Of a DNA stretch of 64,000 nucleotides, positions 1-7,639 are shown piece by piece. The DNA is from CAZIAK01 sp964537035 (lineage in GTDB: Bacteria; Planctomycetota; B15-G4), in contig CAZIAK010000002.1 in assembly GCA_964537035.1 (NCBI GenBank), positions 1-64,000 of the forward strand. Direction: 5' to 3'. The translations under genes were made by a program, and so were the position numbers. The notes under the pieces were generated by a model. It saw nothing but the letters and a program-made list of their open reading frames with translations. It was not told the origin of the DNA and ran no database searches. The number at the start of each line of letters is the position of its first letter. The first letter of the stretch is position 1.

Positions 1-1407
1 TCAAGCAGCGGGCGCTCGCCGAGGGAACGACGCGGTGAACATCGTGCCTCTGTCGGGAAGATTCTCGAACGCCAGCTCGCCGCCCTGCTGATCGACTGCG
101 GAGCGACAGATGGCCAGGCCCAGTCCGTAGCCAGCCCGCTCTCCCTCTCGCTGGCGGCCGGAGACGAAGGGTTCGAAGACCCGTTCGCCCAACTCGCTCG
201 GAACCCCGGGCCCCTCGTCGGACACCTGCACCACGATGCGGTCGCCTCGCCCGGTCAGCTGCACGGTGACCTTGCCGCCCGAGGACGACCAGTGCACCGC
301 GTTGCCCACCAGATTGCGCACCACCCGCAGACAGGCCTCCCGGTCGGCCACCAGCTCGGTGTTGCCCGTCTTGCTGATCTCCACCTTGACGCCCTTGCGC
401 TCTCCAGAGCGCTGTTCTCGCCGCAGGCGCAGCTCCACTTCGTCGGCCAGATCGAAGGCCTCTCGCTGCACTTGAGTGACCTGGGGCTGGGGAGCCGCGG
501 TACGGCAGAAGGCGATCATGTTGTCCACCGCGTCGGAGAGCTCGTGCAGCTCGTCGAGGTTGCTCTTCATCACGGTGCGATACTCGTCGGGCTCTCGGTG
601 GGACAACAGCACCACCTCGATCTCGCCCACCAGGTTCTGCAAGGGCGCCCGCAGTTCGTGGGCCAACCCGGCGGTGAACGTGCGCATGGAATCGAGACCG
701 GAGTCGATGCGCTCGACCATCTGATTCAGGGCCAGCCCGACGGCCGCCACCTCTGCGGGGGCCTTGTCGAGATGCAACCTCGCCCCCCCTGACAAGAACT
801 CGACGTCACCCGCACGAGCCACGACTTCTCGCAGGCCTGACAGCCCTCGAGCCGCGACCCAGCGCCCCATCAGCCCTGCCAGAACCACCGCGATCAGGAA
901 GACGACCAACGCCGACAGCAGATAGCGCTGCAGCTCCGTCAACGAGGAGCGGGTGTCCACGAAGACCTCGACGGCGAAGCCAAACCTGCTCTCGTCGAGG
1001 GTGGCGGTCATCTGCCCGTCACTCCAAAAGCGCTCGCGGGTGCTGGCCTCAGGATCGATGGGTGTCTCGATGGCTTCCAGCAAGGCCGCAAGTCCGGCCT
1101 CGGCCACGATGCTCCCGTCAGCCCGGCGCACCCGAAAGGCGCACGGCGGCTCGCTGGTCACTTCAGCGATGTCCTCGGTGGCCAGCAAGGCCTGGGCGTC
1201 GCTGCCATCGGAGCGGCTCAAGACCAGCGCCAGCTCCTGGGACTCGTGCTCGAGAAAGTCGTCCAGGTCTCCGCGCATGGAGTCGAAAACAAAGTACGCC
1301 GACCACACGGCATACAAGGCGATCAGGGCGCTCGTCGCCCCGGCGAAGAGCACGGTCAGCCGGTCGGTCAACGACCAGCGTGTGTCAGCTCCGGTCTTCG
1401 ATGACAT
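1..1407 (-). CDS. Sensor histidine kinase
   Basis: Inner-membrane sensor kinase of 468 residues that should autophosphorylate on His and pass phosphate to the response regulator encoded just upstream. Two hydrophobic segments (about residues 17-41 and 163-187) flank a periplasmic sensor region of about 120 residues, followed by a HAMP-like linker. The H-box GLAHELRAPLQ puts the phospho-acceptor at H250. The ATPase domain has an N-box (N365), DEGPGVP (397-403) and GYGLGLAI (426-433). Its ATG lies inside the 3' end of the regulator gene (23-nt overlap), so the pair is translationally coupled. The stop codon is the first three bases of the window, so the gene is complete. The signal sensed cannot be told from sequence. 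Confidence 0.95.
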   Translation of the reverse strand: MSSKTGADTRWSLTDRLTVLFAGATSALIALYAVWSAYFVFDSMRGDLDDFLEHESQELALVLSRSDGSDAQALLATEDIAEVTSEPPCAFRVRRADGSIVAEAGLAALLEAIETPIDPEASTRERFWSDGQMTATLDESRFGFAVEVFVDTRSSLTELQRYLLSALVVFLIAVVLAGLMGRWVAARGLSGLREVVARAGDVEFLSGGARLHLDKAPAEVAAVGLALNQMVERIDSGLDSMRTFTAGLAHELRAPLQNLVGEIEVVLLSHREPDEYRTVMKSNLDELHELSDAVDNMIAFCRTAAPQPQVTQVQREAFDLADEVELRLRREQRSGERKGVKVEISKTGNTELVADREACLRVVRNLVGNAVHWSSSGGKVTVQLTGRGDRIVVQVSDEGPGVPSELGERVFEPFVSGRQREGERAGYGLGLAICRSAVDQQGGELAFENLPDRGTMFTASFPRRAPAA

Positions 1408-2074
1408 AGCCGGCGCCTCTCACGGTGTGGATCAGGGGACGATCGAAGGGCTCGTCGAGCTTCTTGCGCAGGCGACGGATGTGCACGTCGACCATGTTGG
1501 TGCCCGGGTCGAACTCGATGCCCCAGACCGTCTGAAGCAACGTGTCCCGACCCACCACCTGGCCGTGGTGTTCGACCAGTTTGCGCAGCAGGCCGTACTC
1601 GGTGCGGGTCAGGTCGAGAGGGAGCCCCGCGCGGCTGACCTTGCCCTCGGCCACGTCGATCTGGAGGTCGCCCAGAACAACCGGTACAGCCAGGCGGTGC
1701 CGGCGGAGCACAGCGGTCATGCGAGCCAGCAGCTCATCGAAAGCGAAGGGCTTGACCACGTAGTCATCGCCTCCCATCTGCAGGCCGCGAATGCGCTCGT
1801 CGAGCGCGTCTCTGGCCGTGACCCAGATCACCGGCAGGGTCATGCCCTCGCCGCGCAGGGTCTCCATGACCTCCCAGCCTTGCAGGCCGGGCAACATGAT
1901 GTCGAGCAAGGCCAGATCAAAGGGCTGGGAGCGCAACATCTCCAAGGCGGTCTCGCCGTCAGGGGCGGTCTCGCAATGCCACCCGGTCTCGATCAGTCCG
2001 CGACTCAAGAACGAGCGGATCTTGGGATCGTCGTCGACGACGAGAATGCGAGAGATGGTCGGCGGGGGTTCCAC
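1385..2074 (-). CDS. OmpR-family response regulator
   Basis: DNA-binding response regulator of 229 residues, the normal length of the OmpR/PhoB family. The N-terminal receiver has the acidic pocket DDD (residues 14-16), phospho-acceptor D58 in LLDIMLPG and the conserved K108 in VVKPF. The C-terminal winged helix includes LTRTEYGLLRKLVEHHGQVVGRD and ends with a typical VHIRRLRKKLD recognition helix and RGAGY wing. It is the first gene of a two-gene operon with the overlapping histidine kinase. It is divergent from the thermostable-hemolysin operon across about 200 bp, so that operon is a possible target, though nothing in the sequence proves this. Confidence 0.95.
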   Translation of the reverse strand: MEPPPTISRILVVDDDPKIRSFLSRGLIETGWHCETAPDGETALEMLRSQPFDLALLDIMLPGLQGWEVMETLRGEGMTLPVIWVTARDALDERIRGLQMGGDDYVVKPFAFDELLARMTAVLRRHRLAVPVVLGDLQIDVAEGKVSRAGLPLDLTRTEYGLLRKLVEHHGQVVGRDTLLQTVWGIEFDPGTNMVDVHIRRLRKKLDEPFDRPLIHTVRGAGYVIEDRS

Positions 2075-2112
2075 AGTGCATCCCAGTCTGAATGTTGAGG
2101 AGGGCGCGCGAA

Positions 2113-2130
2113 GATGACGGGACTGTCATC
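2113..2130. promoter_or_regulatory. Candidate operator palindrome in divergent intergenic region
   Basis: GATGAC and GTCATC form 6-bp inverted arms around a 6-nt centre, 40-55 bp upstream of the response-regulator start and about 150 bp upstream of the hemolysin-family operon. The 200-bp region 2075-2274 holds no gene. A dyad here could be an autoregulatory site, but short dyads occur by chance and no clear sigma-70 boxes were recognised. Confidence 0.25.
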
Positions 2131-2274
2131 CGGGCCCGGACACGGCCGGACGCCGGATCGCCGGTCCCGAGAAGACTCCGCTGGATGACACGACCGTAAC
2201 CCAAGGATCCGTCAGTTTCCCCGTGTATCAGTCGTATGTGTAGGAGCCCGACGCCGCACCCCTGGAGATCTCCC

Positions 2275-2967
2275 ATGCTCACACGACCCACCCCCAAGCA
2301 ACCGACCACGAGTCGCCCGACCATCGAGGCACCAGTGCTCACCCGACTCGCGGGCCCTCACCAGGAAGGACGCCAACGACTCGAGCGTTGCGTGGCCCAG
2401 GTATACGAACGGGTGCACGACGCTCATATCGAGCACTTTCACGAATCTCTCCTGGGCCTGGAAGACCGCTCCGGGGAGCTGCTCGGCGTCATCGGACATA
2501 CCCACCCCGACGCCAGACCGCTCTTTCTCGAGGCTTACCTGGAAGAACCCATCGAAGCGCGAATGGCCTCCCGCATGGGACACGGGGTTCCTCGCAGCAG
2601 CCTGGCCGAAGTGGGCAACCTCTCTGCCTTGCAGCCGGGAGCCGCGACGGCGTTGGTGTCCACTTTGGCCCAGGTTCTGGATCAGAGGGGTGTTCGTTAT
2701 GCCGTGTTCACCGCAACCACAGCCACTCGCCGGGTCTTCGGGCGACTCGGCGCGAAGATCACGGATCTGGGACAGGCGGACGGCACCAGACTGGGCGACG
2801 CTCTCGCGGACTGGGGCAGCTACTACGCCTGCCAACCTCGTGTGGCCGTCATGGACATCGTCGATCTGTGTGCCCGGTGCGAAGCCAATCCGCGACTCAC
2901 CCGGCGGCTGTCAGCGCTGTGGGCCCAGGCCCGCGCCCTGCAAGACCAGCAGCGGATCAGCGCCTGA
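2275..2967 (+). CDS. Thermostable hemolysin family protein (acyltransferase-like)
   Basis: Protein of 230 residues matching the T_hemolysin family (PF12261). Family hallmarks are visible in order: PLFLEAYLEEPIE, the EVGNLSAL block, AVFTATTATRRVFGRLG, and the terminal WGSYYACQPRVAV. The fold is related to GNAT/autoinducer-synthase acyltransferases, so an enzymatic acyl-transfer role is more plausible here than hemolysis. The ATG at 2275 is preferred over one 39 nt upstream because GGAG sits 7 nt before it and the extra residues look non-coding. Its stop overlaps the next start (TGATG), making it the first gene of a coupled five-gene operon with a ligase, an oxidase candidate, a reductase and a DoxX-like protein. 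The 'hemolysin' name comes from the Vibrio founder and should not be read as proof of toxicity. Confidence 0.85.
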   Translation: MLTRPTPKQPTTSRPTIEAPVLTRLAGPHQEGRQRLERCVAQVYERVHDAHIEHFHESLLGLEDRSGELLGVIGHTHPDARPLFLEAYLEEPIEARMASRMGHGVPRSSLAEVGNLSALQPGAATALVSTLAQVLDQRGVRYAVFTATTATRRVFGRLGAKITDLGQADGTRLGDALADWGSYYACQPRVAVMDIVDLCARCEANPRLTRRLSALWAQARALQDQQRISA

Positions 2968-4427
2968 TGAACAGGCCGCTCTGGACTGCCCTTCAGCACG
3001 CTCTGCGCGAGCGGGGCCCGGCCATCGTCCTCGACGATCTGGCGGGCCGCACCCTCTCGGCGGACGGGCTGCTCGACCTCACCGACTCCGTGGCTCGCTG
3101 GCTCAGATCCACGGGAGCCTCCACGGTGGCCCTCGCCGAGCGCGACCCCTGGATGACCAACGTCTTGCAGCTCGCCGCCTGGCGCGCGGGACTGGCCGTG
3201 CTGGTGGTGCCCAGCTTCTTCTCGCCGGAGCAGCAGGCGCACGCCCTGAGCTGCGCCGCACCCGAACTGATCCTCGACGACGAGCTGTCCACACTCGCTG
3301 CCCCCCAGCCAGAACGCGCCTCGGCGACCAGGGTTCCCGGCGACGACATCGCCGTGATCACGTTCACGTCCGGCTCCACCGGCCAGCCCAAGGGCGTCTG
3401 CCTGGGACAGCAGGCCCTGCTCGACGTGGCCCGCTCCTTGGCGGACGTGATCGGGACCAGCACTGCCGAGCGACACCTCTCCCTGCTGCCGCCAGCCATT
3501 CTGCTGGAGACCGTGGGCGGCCTGCTGCGCACCCTGCTCGCCGGAGGCTGCGTCCTGACGCCTGACCGGGCCACCATGGGCGTAGCCGACATGACCACCG
3601 TCGATGGCCCGACCCTGCTGGGCTCCCTTGAGGACTGTCAAGCCAGCTCGATCATCACCATGCCCCAGGTGCTGACCACGTTGGTGCAGACCCTCGAACG
3701 AGAACACCGGGCCGCTCCGGCCAGGCTCGGCTTCGTGGGCGTGGGCGGCGCCGCCATCGCACCAGAGCTGCTCCATCGGGCGAGGCGCGTCGGTCTCCCC
3801 GCCTGCGAAGGCTACGGGCTGTCCGAGTGCGCCTCGGTGGTCTGCCTCAACGTGCCCGGAGCATCCCGGGTGGGCAGCGTCGGTCGCCCGTTACCACACA
3901 CCCAGGTGGTGCTGTCCCCAGAGGGCGAAGTGCTCGTGGGAGGATCGACCCTGTCGGCGACCCTCGACGGCGAGGCCACGGTGCCAGCTGGCGAGCTGTG
4001 GGCCACCGGCGACCTCGGGCACTTCGACGACGACGGCTACCTCTACCTGACCGGGCGCAAGGACAACCGCTTCTGCACGGCCTATGGGCGCAACCTCTCG
4101 CCCGAATGGATCGAAGCCGAGCTGGCAGCGGTGGACGGCGTCGCCCAGGTCGTCGTCTTCGGCGATGGGCTGCAAGCCCCCACGGCCCTGGTGGTTGTGG
4201 ATCCCTCGGCTGCGAGCGATCTGCTGAGCCGACTGAAGCAGGCGTCGCTCGTCCTGCCCGCTTACGCCCGCCCTGCCCGCTGGCTCTTTCCCGCCGAGCC
4301 GTTCAGCCAGGCCAATGGTCTGTGGACCGCCAACGGCCGACCCCGCCGACGAGCCATCGCGGCGGCATTCGCAGCACGTCTCGCAGCGCCCACCAGCCTG
4401 CTCTCCCATTCAGAAAGGGCGTCATGA
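2967..4427 (+). CDS. AMP-forming acyl/aryl ligase (ANL superfamily)
   Basis: Adenylating enzyme of 486 residues that should activate a carboxylic acid as acyl-AMP and probably pass it to CoA or another nucleophile. Visible ANL motifs are the P-loop TFTSGSTGQPKG (132-143), EGYGLSE (281-287), TGDL (347-350) and the hinge GRKDN (363-367). The adenylation lysine near the C-terminus, usually in a G-K-x-x-R context, appears as Arg (G457-R458-PRRR). The start ATG overlaps the previous stop by one base and the stop overlaps the next ATG (ATGA), so expression is coupled. It is shorter than long-chain acyl-CoA synthetases, closer to aryl-acid or lipid-adenylating enzymes. The substrate is unknown; neighbours suggest an acid that is then oxidised and reduced. 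Confidence 0.85.
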   Translation: MNRPLWTALQHALRERGPAIVLDDLAGRTLSADGLLDLTDSVARWLRSTGASTVALAERDPWMTNVLQLAAWRAGLAVLVVPSFFSPEQQAHALSCAAPELILDDELSTLAAPQPERASATRVPGDDIAVITFTSGSTGQPKGVCLGQQALLDVARSLADVIGTSTAERHLSLLPPAILLETVGGLLRTLLAGGCVLTPDRATMGVADMTTVDGPTLLGSLEDCQASSIITMPQVLTTLVQTLEREHRAAPARLGFVGVGGAAIAPELLHRARRVGLPACEGYGLSECASVVCLNVPGASRVGSVGRPLPHTQVVLSPEGEVLVGGSTLSATLDGEATVPAGELWATGDLGHFDDDGYLYLTGRKDNRFCTAYGRNLSPEWIEAELAAVDGVAQVVVFGDGLQAPTALVVVDPSAASDLLSRLKQASLVLPAYARPARWLFPAEPFSQANGLWTANGRPRRRAIAAAFAARLAAPTSLLSHSERAS

Positions 4428-5119
4428 CCAGCGCCATCCAGCTCACCGTTTTCGATCAACTCGCAGCGGCGACAGCGGCCGACCAGCAGGAGCTGCTGGA
4501 GATCCCCTTCGTGCGAGCAGCCCAGGTCGGGGCCTTGACCCGCCAGGAGTACGTGGCCTTTCTCACCCAGGCCTACCATCACGTCAGGCACACCGTGCCT
4601 CTGCTCATGGCCACCGGCGCCGCGGTGGGCTCCAGTCGCCCCTGGTTGCAGGCCGCGCTCTGCGAGTACATCGCCGAGGAGAAGGGCCACGACCAGTGGA
4701 TCCTCAACGACATCGACGCGGCGGGCGGCGACGCCTGCGCTGTTCGTGAGGGCGAGCCCGAGCACGCCTGCGACGTCATGGTCGCCTACGCCTACGACCT
4801 GATCAGCCGCCGCAACCCCATCGGCTTTCTGGGCATGGTCCACGTCCTCGAGGGGACCAGCGTGCGAGCGGCCACTGCGGCAGCCCAGGCCCTGAAGGCT
4901 TCGTTGGGCCTGCCGGACAACGCCTTCACCTACCTGCTGACCCACGGCGACCTGGACATCTCCCACGTGTCGTTCTTCGGTGACCTGGTGCAGCAGATCG
5001 AGTGTCCCGACGAGCAGGCCCATGTGGCCCGCTGCGCCCACACCTTCTACCACCTCTATGGCGACATCTTCCGCTCGCTCTCGCCGTTCACACGCTCAGG
5101 CAACCAGGAGAACTCCTGA
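4424..5119 (+). CDS. TenA/heme-oxygenase-fold iron-containing redox enzyme (HDO-like)
   Basis: Helical protein of 231 residues resembling TenA/heme-oxygenase-like proteins, now recognised as including heme-oxygenase-like diiron oxidases. Candidate metal ligands follow the expected spacing: YHHVRH (51-56), EYIAEEKGHD (81-90, with E86 and H89), E143 in VLEGTS, and HGDLDISH (174-181, with D178 and H181). A thiaminase II role is less likely because no thiamin genes are near and the operon holds an acyl ligase and an SDR. It starts at an ATGA overlap with the ligase and ends in a TGATG overlap with the SDR. Oxidation of an acyl or amino-acyl intermediate is the inferred role; ligand identity needs a structural model. 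Confidence 0.75.
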   Translation: MTSAIQLTVFDQLAAATAADQQELLEIPFVRAAQVGALTRQEYVAFLTQAYHHVRHTVPLLMATGAAVGSSRPWLQAALCEYIAEEKGHDQWILNDIDAAGGDACAVREGEPEHACDVMVAYAYDLISRRNPIGFLGMVHVLEGTSVRAATAAAQALKASLGLPDNAFTYLLTHGDLDISHVSFFGDLVQQIECPDEQAHVARCAHTFYHLYGDIFRSLSPFTRSGNQENS

Positions 5120-5994
5120 TGAACCTCTCATCGTCACGCATCTTGATCACCGGCGCCGCCGGTGGCATCGGCCAAGCCGTAGCCCAACAGCTCGCTGCAC
5201 GGGGCGCCCACCTGGTCCTCATCGATCGCACCCTCGATCGTCTGCGGCCGCTGCAAGAGAAGCTGAGCGAGAGCGCCGGCTCGACCCATGTGCTGGCCGG
5301 GGACATCTCCAAGCTCGACAGTCTGGCGCCACTGGTGGAACAGGCGCGAGAACACCTCGGCGGCATTGACGCCCTGGTCAACATCGCTGGCGTGATGAGC
5401 TTCAGACCCTTCGCGGAGGAGAGCGCCCAGGGCCTGGCCGATCTCACGACGATCAACCTGGTGGCGCCCATGGTCCTGGCCCAAGAGGTGCTGCCCGACA
5501 TGATCGAACGGGGCGCCGGACGCATCGTCAACGTGGGCTCGATCTTCGGCTCGATCGGCTTCGCCTGGTTCTCCGCCTACTCGGCCAGCAAGTTCGGCTT
5601 GCGGGGCTTCTCCGAATCGCTCCGTCGCGAGCTGGCGGGGACGGGCGTGGGCATCACCTACGTCGCGCCGCGAGCCACGGCCACTCCTCTGGCAAACGTC
5701 TTCGGTCGCATGGCGGAGGCGGTCAAGATGAAGCTCGACCCACCAGAAAAAGTGGCTGCAAGAATCGCAACCGCTCTGGAGCGGGACGCAGACGACGTCT
5801 ACATCGGCTTCCCCGAGTCGCTCTTCGTGCGCATCAACGCCATCTTGCCTCGCTTTGTCGATCGGGCCCTGCGCAGCCAGGACAAGGTCGCGGCCTCCTT
5901 TGCCCGTGACGCCCACGAGAGTCAACTCCCCGCGACCGCCAAGGCCCGCGCCCCGAAGCCCGTTGTTGGAGAGCTGAGCTCATGCAGATCCTGA
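5119..5994 (+). CDS. Short-chain dehydrogenase/reductase
   Basis: NAD(P)-dependent oxidoreductase of 291 residues. The nucleotide-binding motif TGAAGGIGQ starts at residue 11, the structural NIAG-type motif (VNIAGVMSF) follows, and the catalytic set is visible as NVGSIFGS and YSASK (Y154, K158). Length and motifs fit classical SDRs, with a C-terminal extension of about 40 residues. It is the fourth gene of the hemolysin-family operon: its ATG overlaps the preceding stop, and the next gene starts 13 nt before its own stop. It probably reduces or oxidises the product of the ligase and diiron-oxidase candidates. The substrate cannot be assigned. Confidence 0.9.
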   Translation: MNLSSSRILITGAAGGIGQAVAQQLAARGAHLVLIDRTLDRLRPLQEKLSESAGSTHVLAGDISKLDSLAPLVEQAREHLGGIDALVNIAGVMSFRPFAEESAQGLADLTTINLVAPMVLAQEVLPDMIERGAGRIVNVGSIFGSIGFAWFSAYSASKFGLRGFSESLRRELAGTGVGITYVAPRATATPLANVFGRMAEAVKMKLDPPEKVAARIATALERDADDVYIGFPESLFVRINAILPRFVDRALRSQDKVAASFARDAHESQLPATAKARAPKPVVGELSSCRS

Positions 5995-6347
5995 CCCGCA
6001 ACGGCGACGGCGGCTGGATGATCCTGGCCCTCCGTCTGCTCCTGGCCGTGTTCTTCCTGTTCATGGCCGGCAAGAACCTCGCCGGAGATCAGGCCATGGC
6101 GGCTGACTTCGCCCGCTGGGGCTACCCGCCTTGGTTCCGCGTGGCCACCGCCTGCCTGCAGACCGTGGGTGCGTTGTGTCTGCTGGTGCCCGCCCTGGTC
6201 CTGCCAGGTGCCCTGCTGCTGACCTGCATTCTCGGAGGCGCTGCCATCACCCACCTGCGCTTCGACCCGCTCCAGGCCGCGATCTCTCCCGCCGTGTTCC
6301 TGGTGCTCATGGGCTGCCTGATCGTGAGCTCCTGGCCCAAGCCCTGA
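5982..6347 (+). CDS. DoxX-like small membrane protein
   Basis: Integral membrane protein of 121 residues with four hydrophobic segments (about 11-29, 50-71, 72-90 and 98-116) and the DoxX-like features LRLLLAVFFLFMAGKNLAG and FARWGYPPWF. DoxX-family proteins are associated with membrane redox functions, but most have no known activity. It overlaps the SDR gene by 13 nt and ends the five-gene operon, so it may supply electrons or anchor the pathway at the membrane; this is inference. A hairpin follows it before the convergent amidohydrolase gene. Confidence 0.8.
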   Translation: MQILTRNGDGGWMILALRLLLAVFFLFMAGKNLAGDQAMAADFARWGYPPWFRVATACLQTVGALCLLVPALVLPGALLLTCILGGAAITHLRFDPLQAAISPAVFLVLMGCLIVSSWPKP

Positions 6348-6387
6348 GCCGAAAGCGTGGAGACAACCTCGCTCTGACGCTCTCCGT

Positions 6388-6420
6388 GCCTTGCCCTGGG
6401 CAGCAAGACCCAGGCAGGGC
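6388..6420. terminator. Candidate bidirectional terminator hairpin
   Basis: An inverted repeat (left arm around GCCTTGCCCTGGG, right arm CCCAGGCAGGGC, one bulge and one G-T pair) lies between the convergent DoxX-like gene (ends 6347) and the AspA-like gene (ends 6426). There is no U-tract, as is usual in G+C-rich genomes, so terminator function is inferred from position. Confidence 0.45.
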
Positions 6421-6425
6421 GCGGA

Positions 6426-7634
6426 TCAGTTCAGAGGCCGTGGCCCCAGCCGACGGCCCATGAAGCCCGGGCGCCGACGAGCGGCCACCACCAGACCCGA
6501 GTCGTCGAGCCGCCGCCGGAAGCCGAACACCGCCAGCAGCTTGGTCATGGCCTCATGATTGGCCTTCGGCGAGATGATCCAGCGGTCGTCGTGCTCGGGG
6601 TGACGGCGCAACCCGCGCACCAGGTGAAGCATCCAATCGAGGCGCAGGGTGCGCACCACCGTCGACAGGTAGAGGCGCACCCGGCTCATGGGCCGAGCCA
6701 GGAAGTAGCCGTCGTCCCCCTGAGGCTGATACAGGGGCATGAGCATCAACCCGCTGAACGGCGACGCCAGGGGGCCCGCCCGGTCTTCGGCCAGCAGCTC
6801 GCCTCGGTACACGGGGCAGAAGCTCGCGAAGCCCGGGCGCATCTTGAACTCATCTTCTGGATCGATCGGATGGCGATGCTGGATCTCGAGATAGCGAGGG
6901 ATCGCCGCAGCCGCGTCCGCCAGACGGTCCCGGTGTGCGGCATAGGCCGGCACGTCTGCCTGGTCGAGATTGCCCGCCGCCACCAAGGCCATCCACAGGG
7001 CCGACTCGTGGTTCAAGGTGGTGTCGGGATGGTCGTGCTGCCCGCCCTCCAAGGCCAGTGCCGTGTGCCCGCGTTCGGTCAGGAACGAGTTCAACGTGCC
7101 GTCGATGGCCTCCTCGAGGCCGAACAACACGGGCACGGGCATGGCCAGGGCGATGCGTCGATTGCGCAACGTGTCCGCCATGCACACGAAGGGAGCAGAG
7201 TCGCCGGACGTGCTGTGCAGATCGAGGTGCACCATGGGGCCGGTGCTCTCCTGCTCGAAGCCGTCGAACAGCTCGACCAGCTCACGCTGCTGATGATCTT
7301 CGACGGTGTAGACGTCGGGGTCCCCGTCGAGCAGGCGATGGATGTCGTCGTCGTTCCAGTCGCGGTTCAGGTCGCGGTCGACGTAGCGCTGACGGCAAGA
7401 CAGGGCCGCCAGGTTGCCGGCGAAGCCCACCAGCTTGCCACGCAAGGGCAGCTCGCCTTCGGCCAGCTTGGCCAGCACGCGTCGAATGGCATCGAGCCCC
7501 CCGGGCTCGTTGCCATGGAGCGCACCACTGACCACGAACAAAGGCCCGACGCGGCCCGTCTCGAAGCGACCGAGAACACGGTCAGCGAGGGACAGCTCAG
7601 TACGTGCGGGGGGGCTGAACATGGTGCTGGACAA
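6426..7634 (-). CDS. AstE/AspA-family zinc amidohydrolase (M14-like)
   Basis: Hydrolase of 402 residues of the succinylglutamate desuccinylase/aspartoacylase family. Zinc-site residues are seen in SGALHGNEPGG (H40, E43) and HLDLHSTSG (H140); the substrate-binding RDLNRDWN follows the usual spacing. Family members cleave N-acyl amino acids or small amides. It is longer than AstE (about 320 residues), with an extra C-terminal region after residue 300. Its start is only 5 nt downstream of the stop of the GCS2-CBS gene, so the two are co-transcribed: one predicted to form an amide bond, the other to hydrolyse one. The N-acyl substrate is unknown. Confidence 0.85.
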   Translation of the reverse strand: MSSTMFSPPARTELSLADRVLGRFETGRVGPLFVVSGALHGNEPGGLDAIRRVLAKLAEGELPLRGKLVGFAGNLAALSCRQRYVDRDLNRDWNDDDIHRLLDGDPDVYTVEDHQQRELVELFDGFEQESTGPMVHLDLHSTSGDSAPFVCMADTLRNRRIALAMPVPVLFGLEEAIDGTLNSFLTERGHTALALEGGQHDHPDTTLNHESALWMALVAAGNLDQADVPAYAAHRDRLADAAAAIPRYLEIQHRHPIDPEDEFKMRPGFASFCPVYRGELLAEDRAGPLASPFSGLMLMPLYQPQGDDGYFLARPMSRVRLYLSTVVRTLRLDWMLHLVRGLRRHPEHDDRWIISPKANHEAMTKLLAVFGFRRRLDDSGLVVAARRRPGFMGRRLGPRPLN

Positions 7635-7639
7635 GGCCT

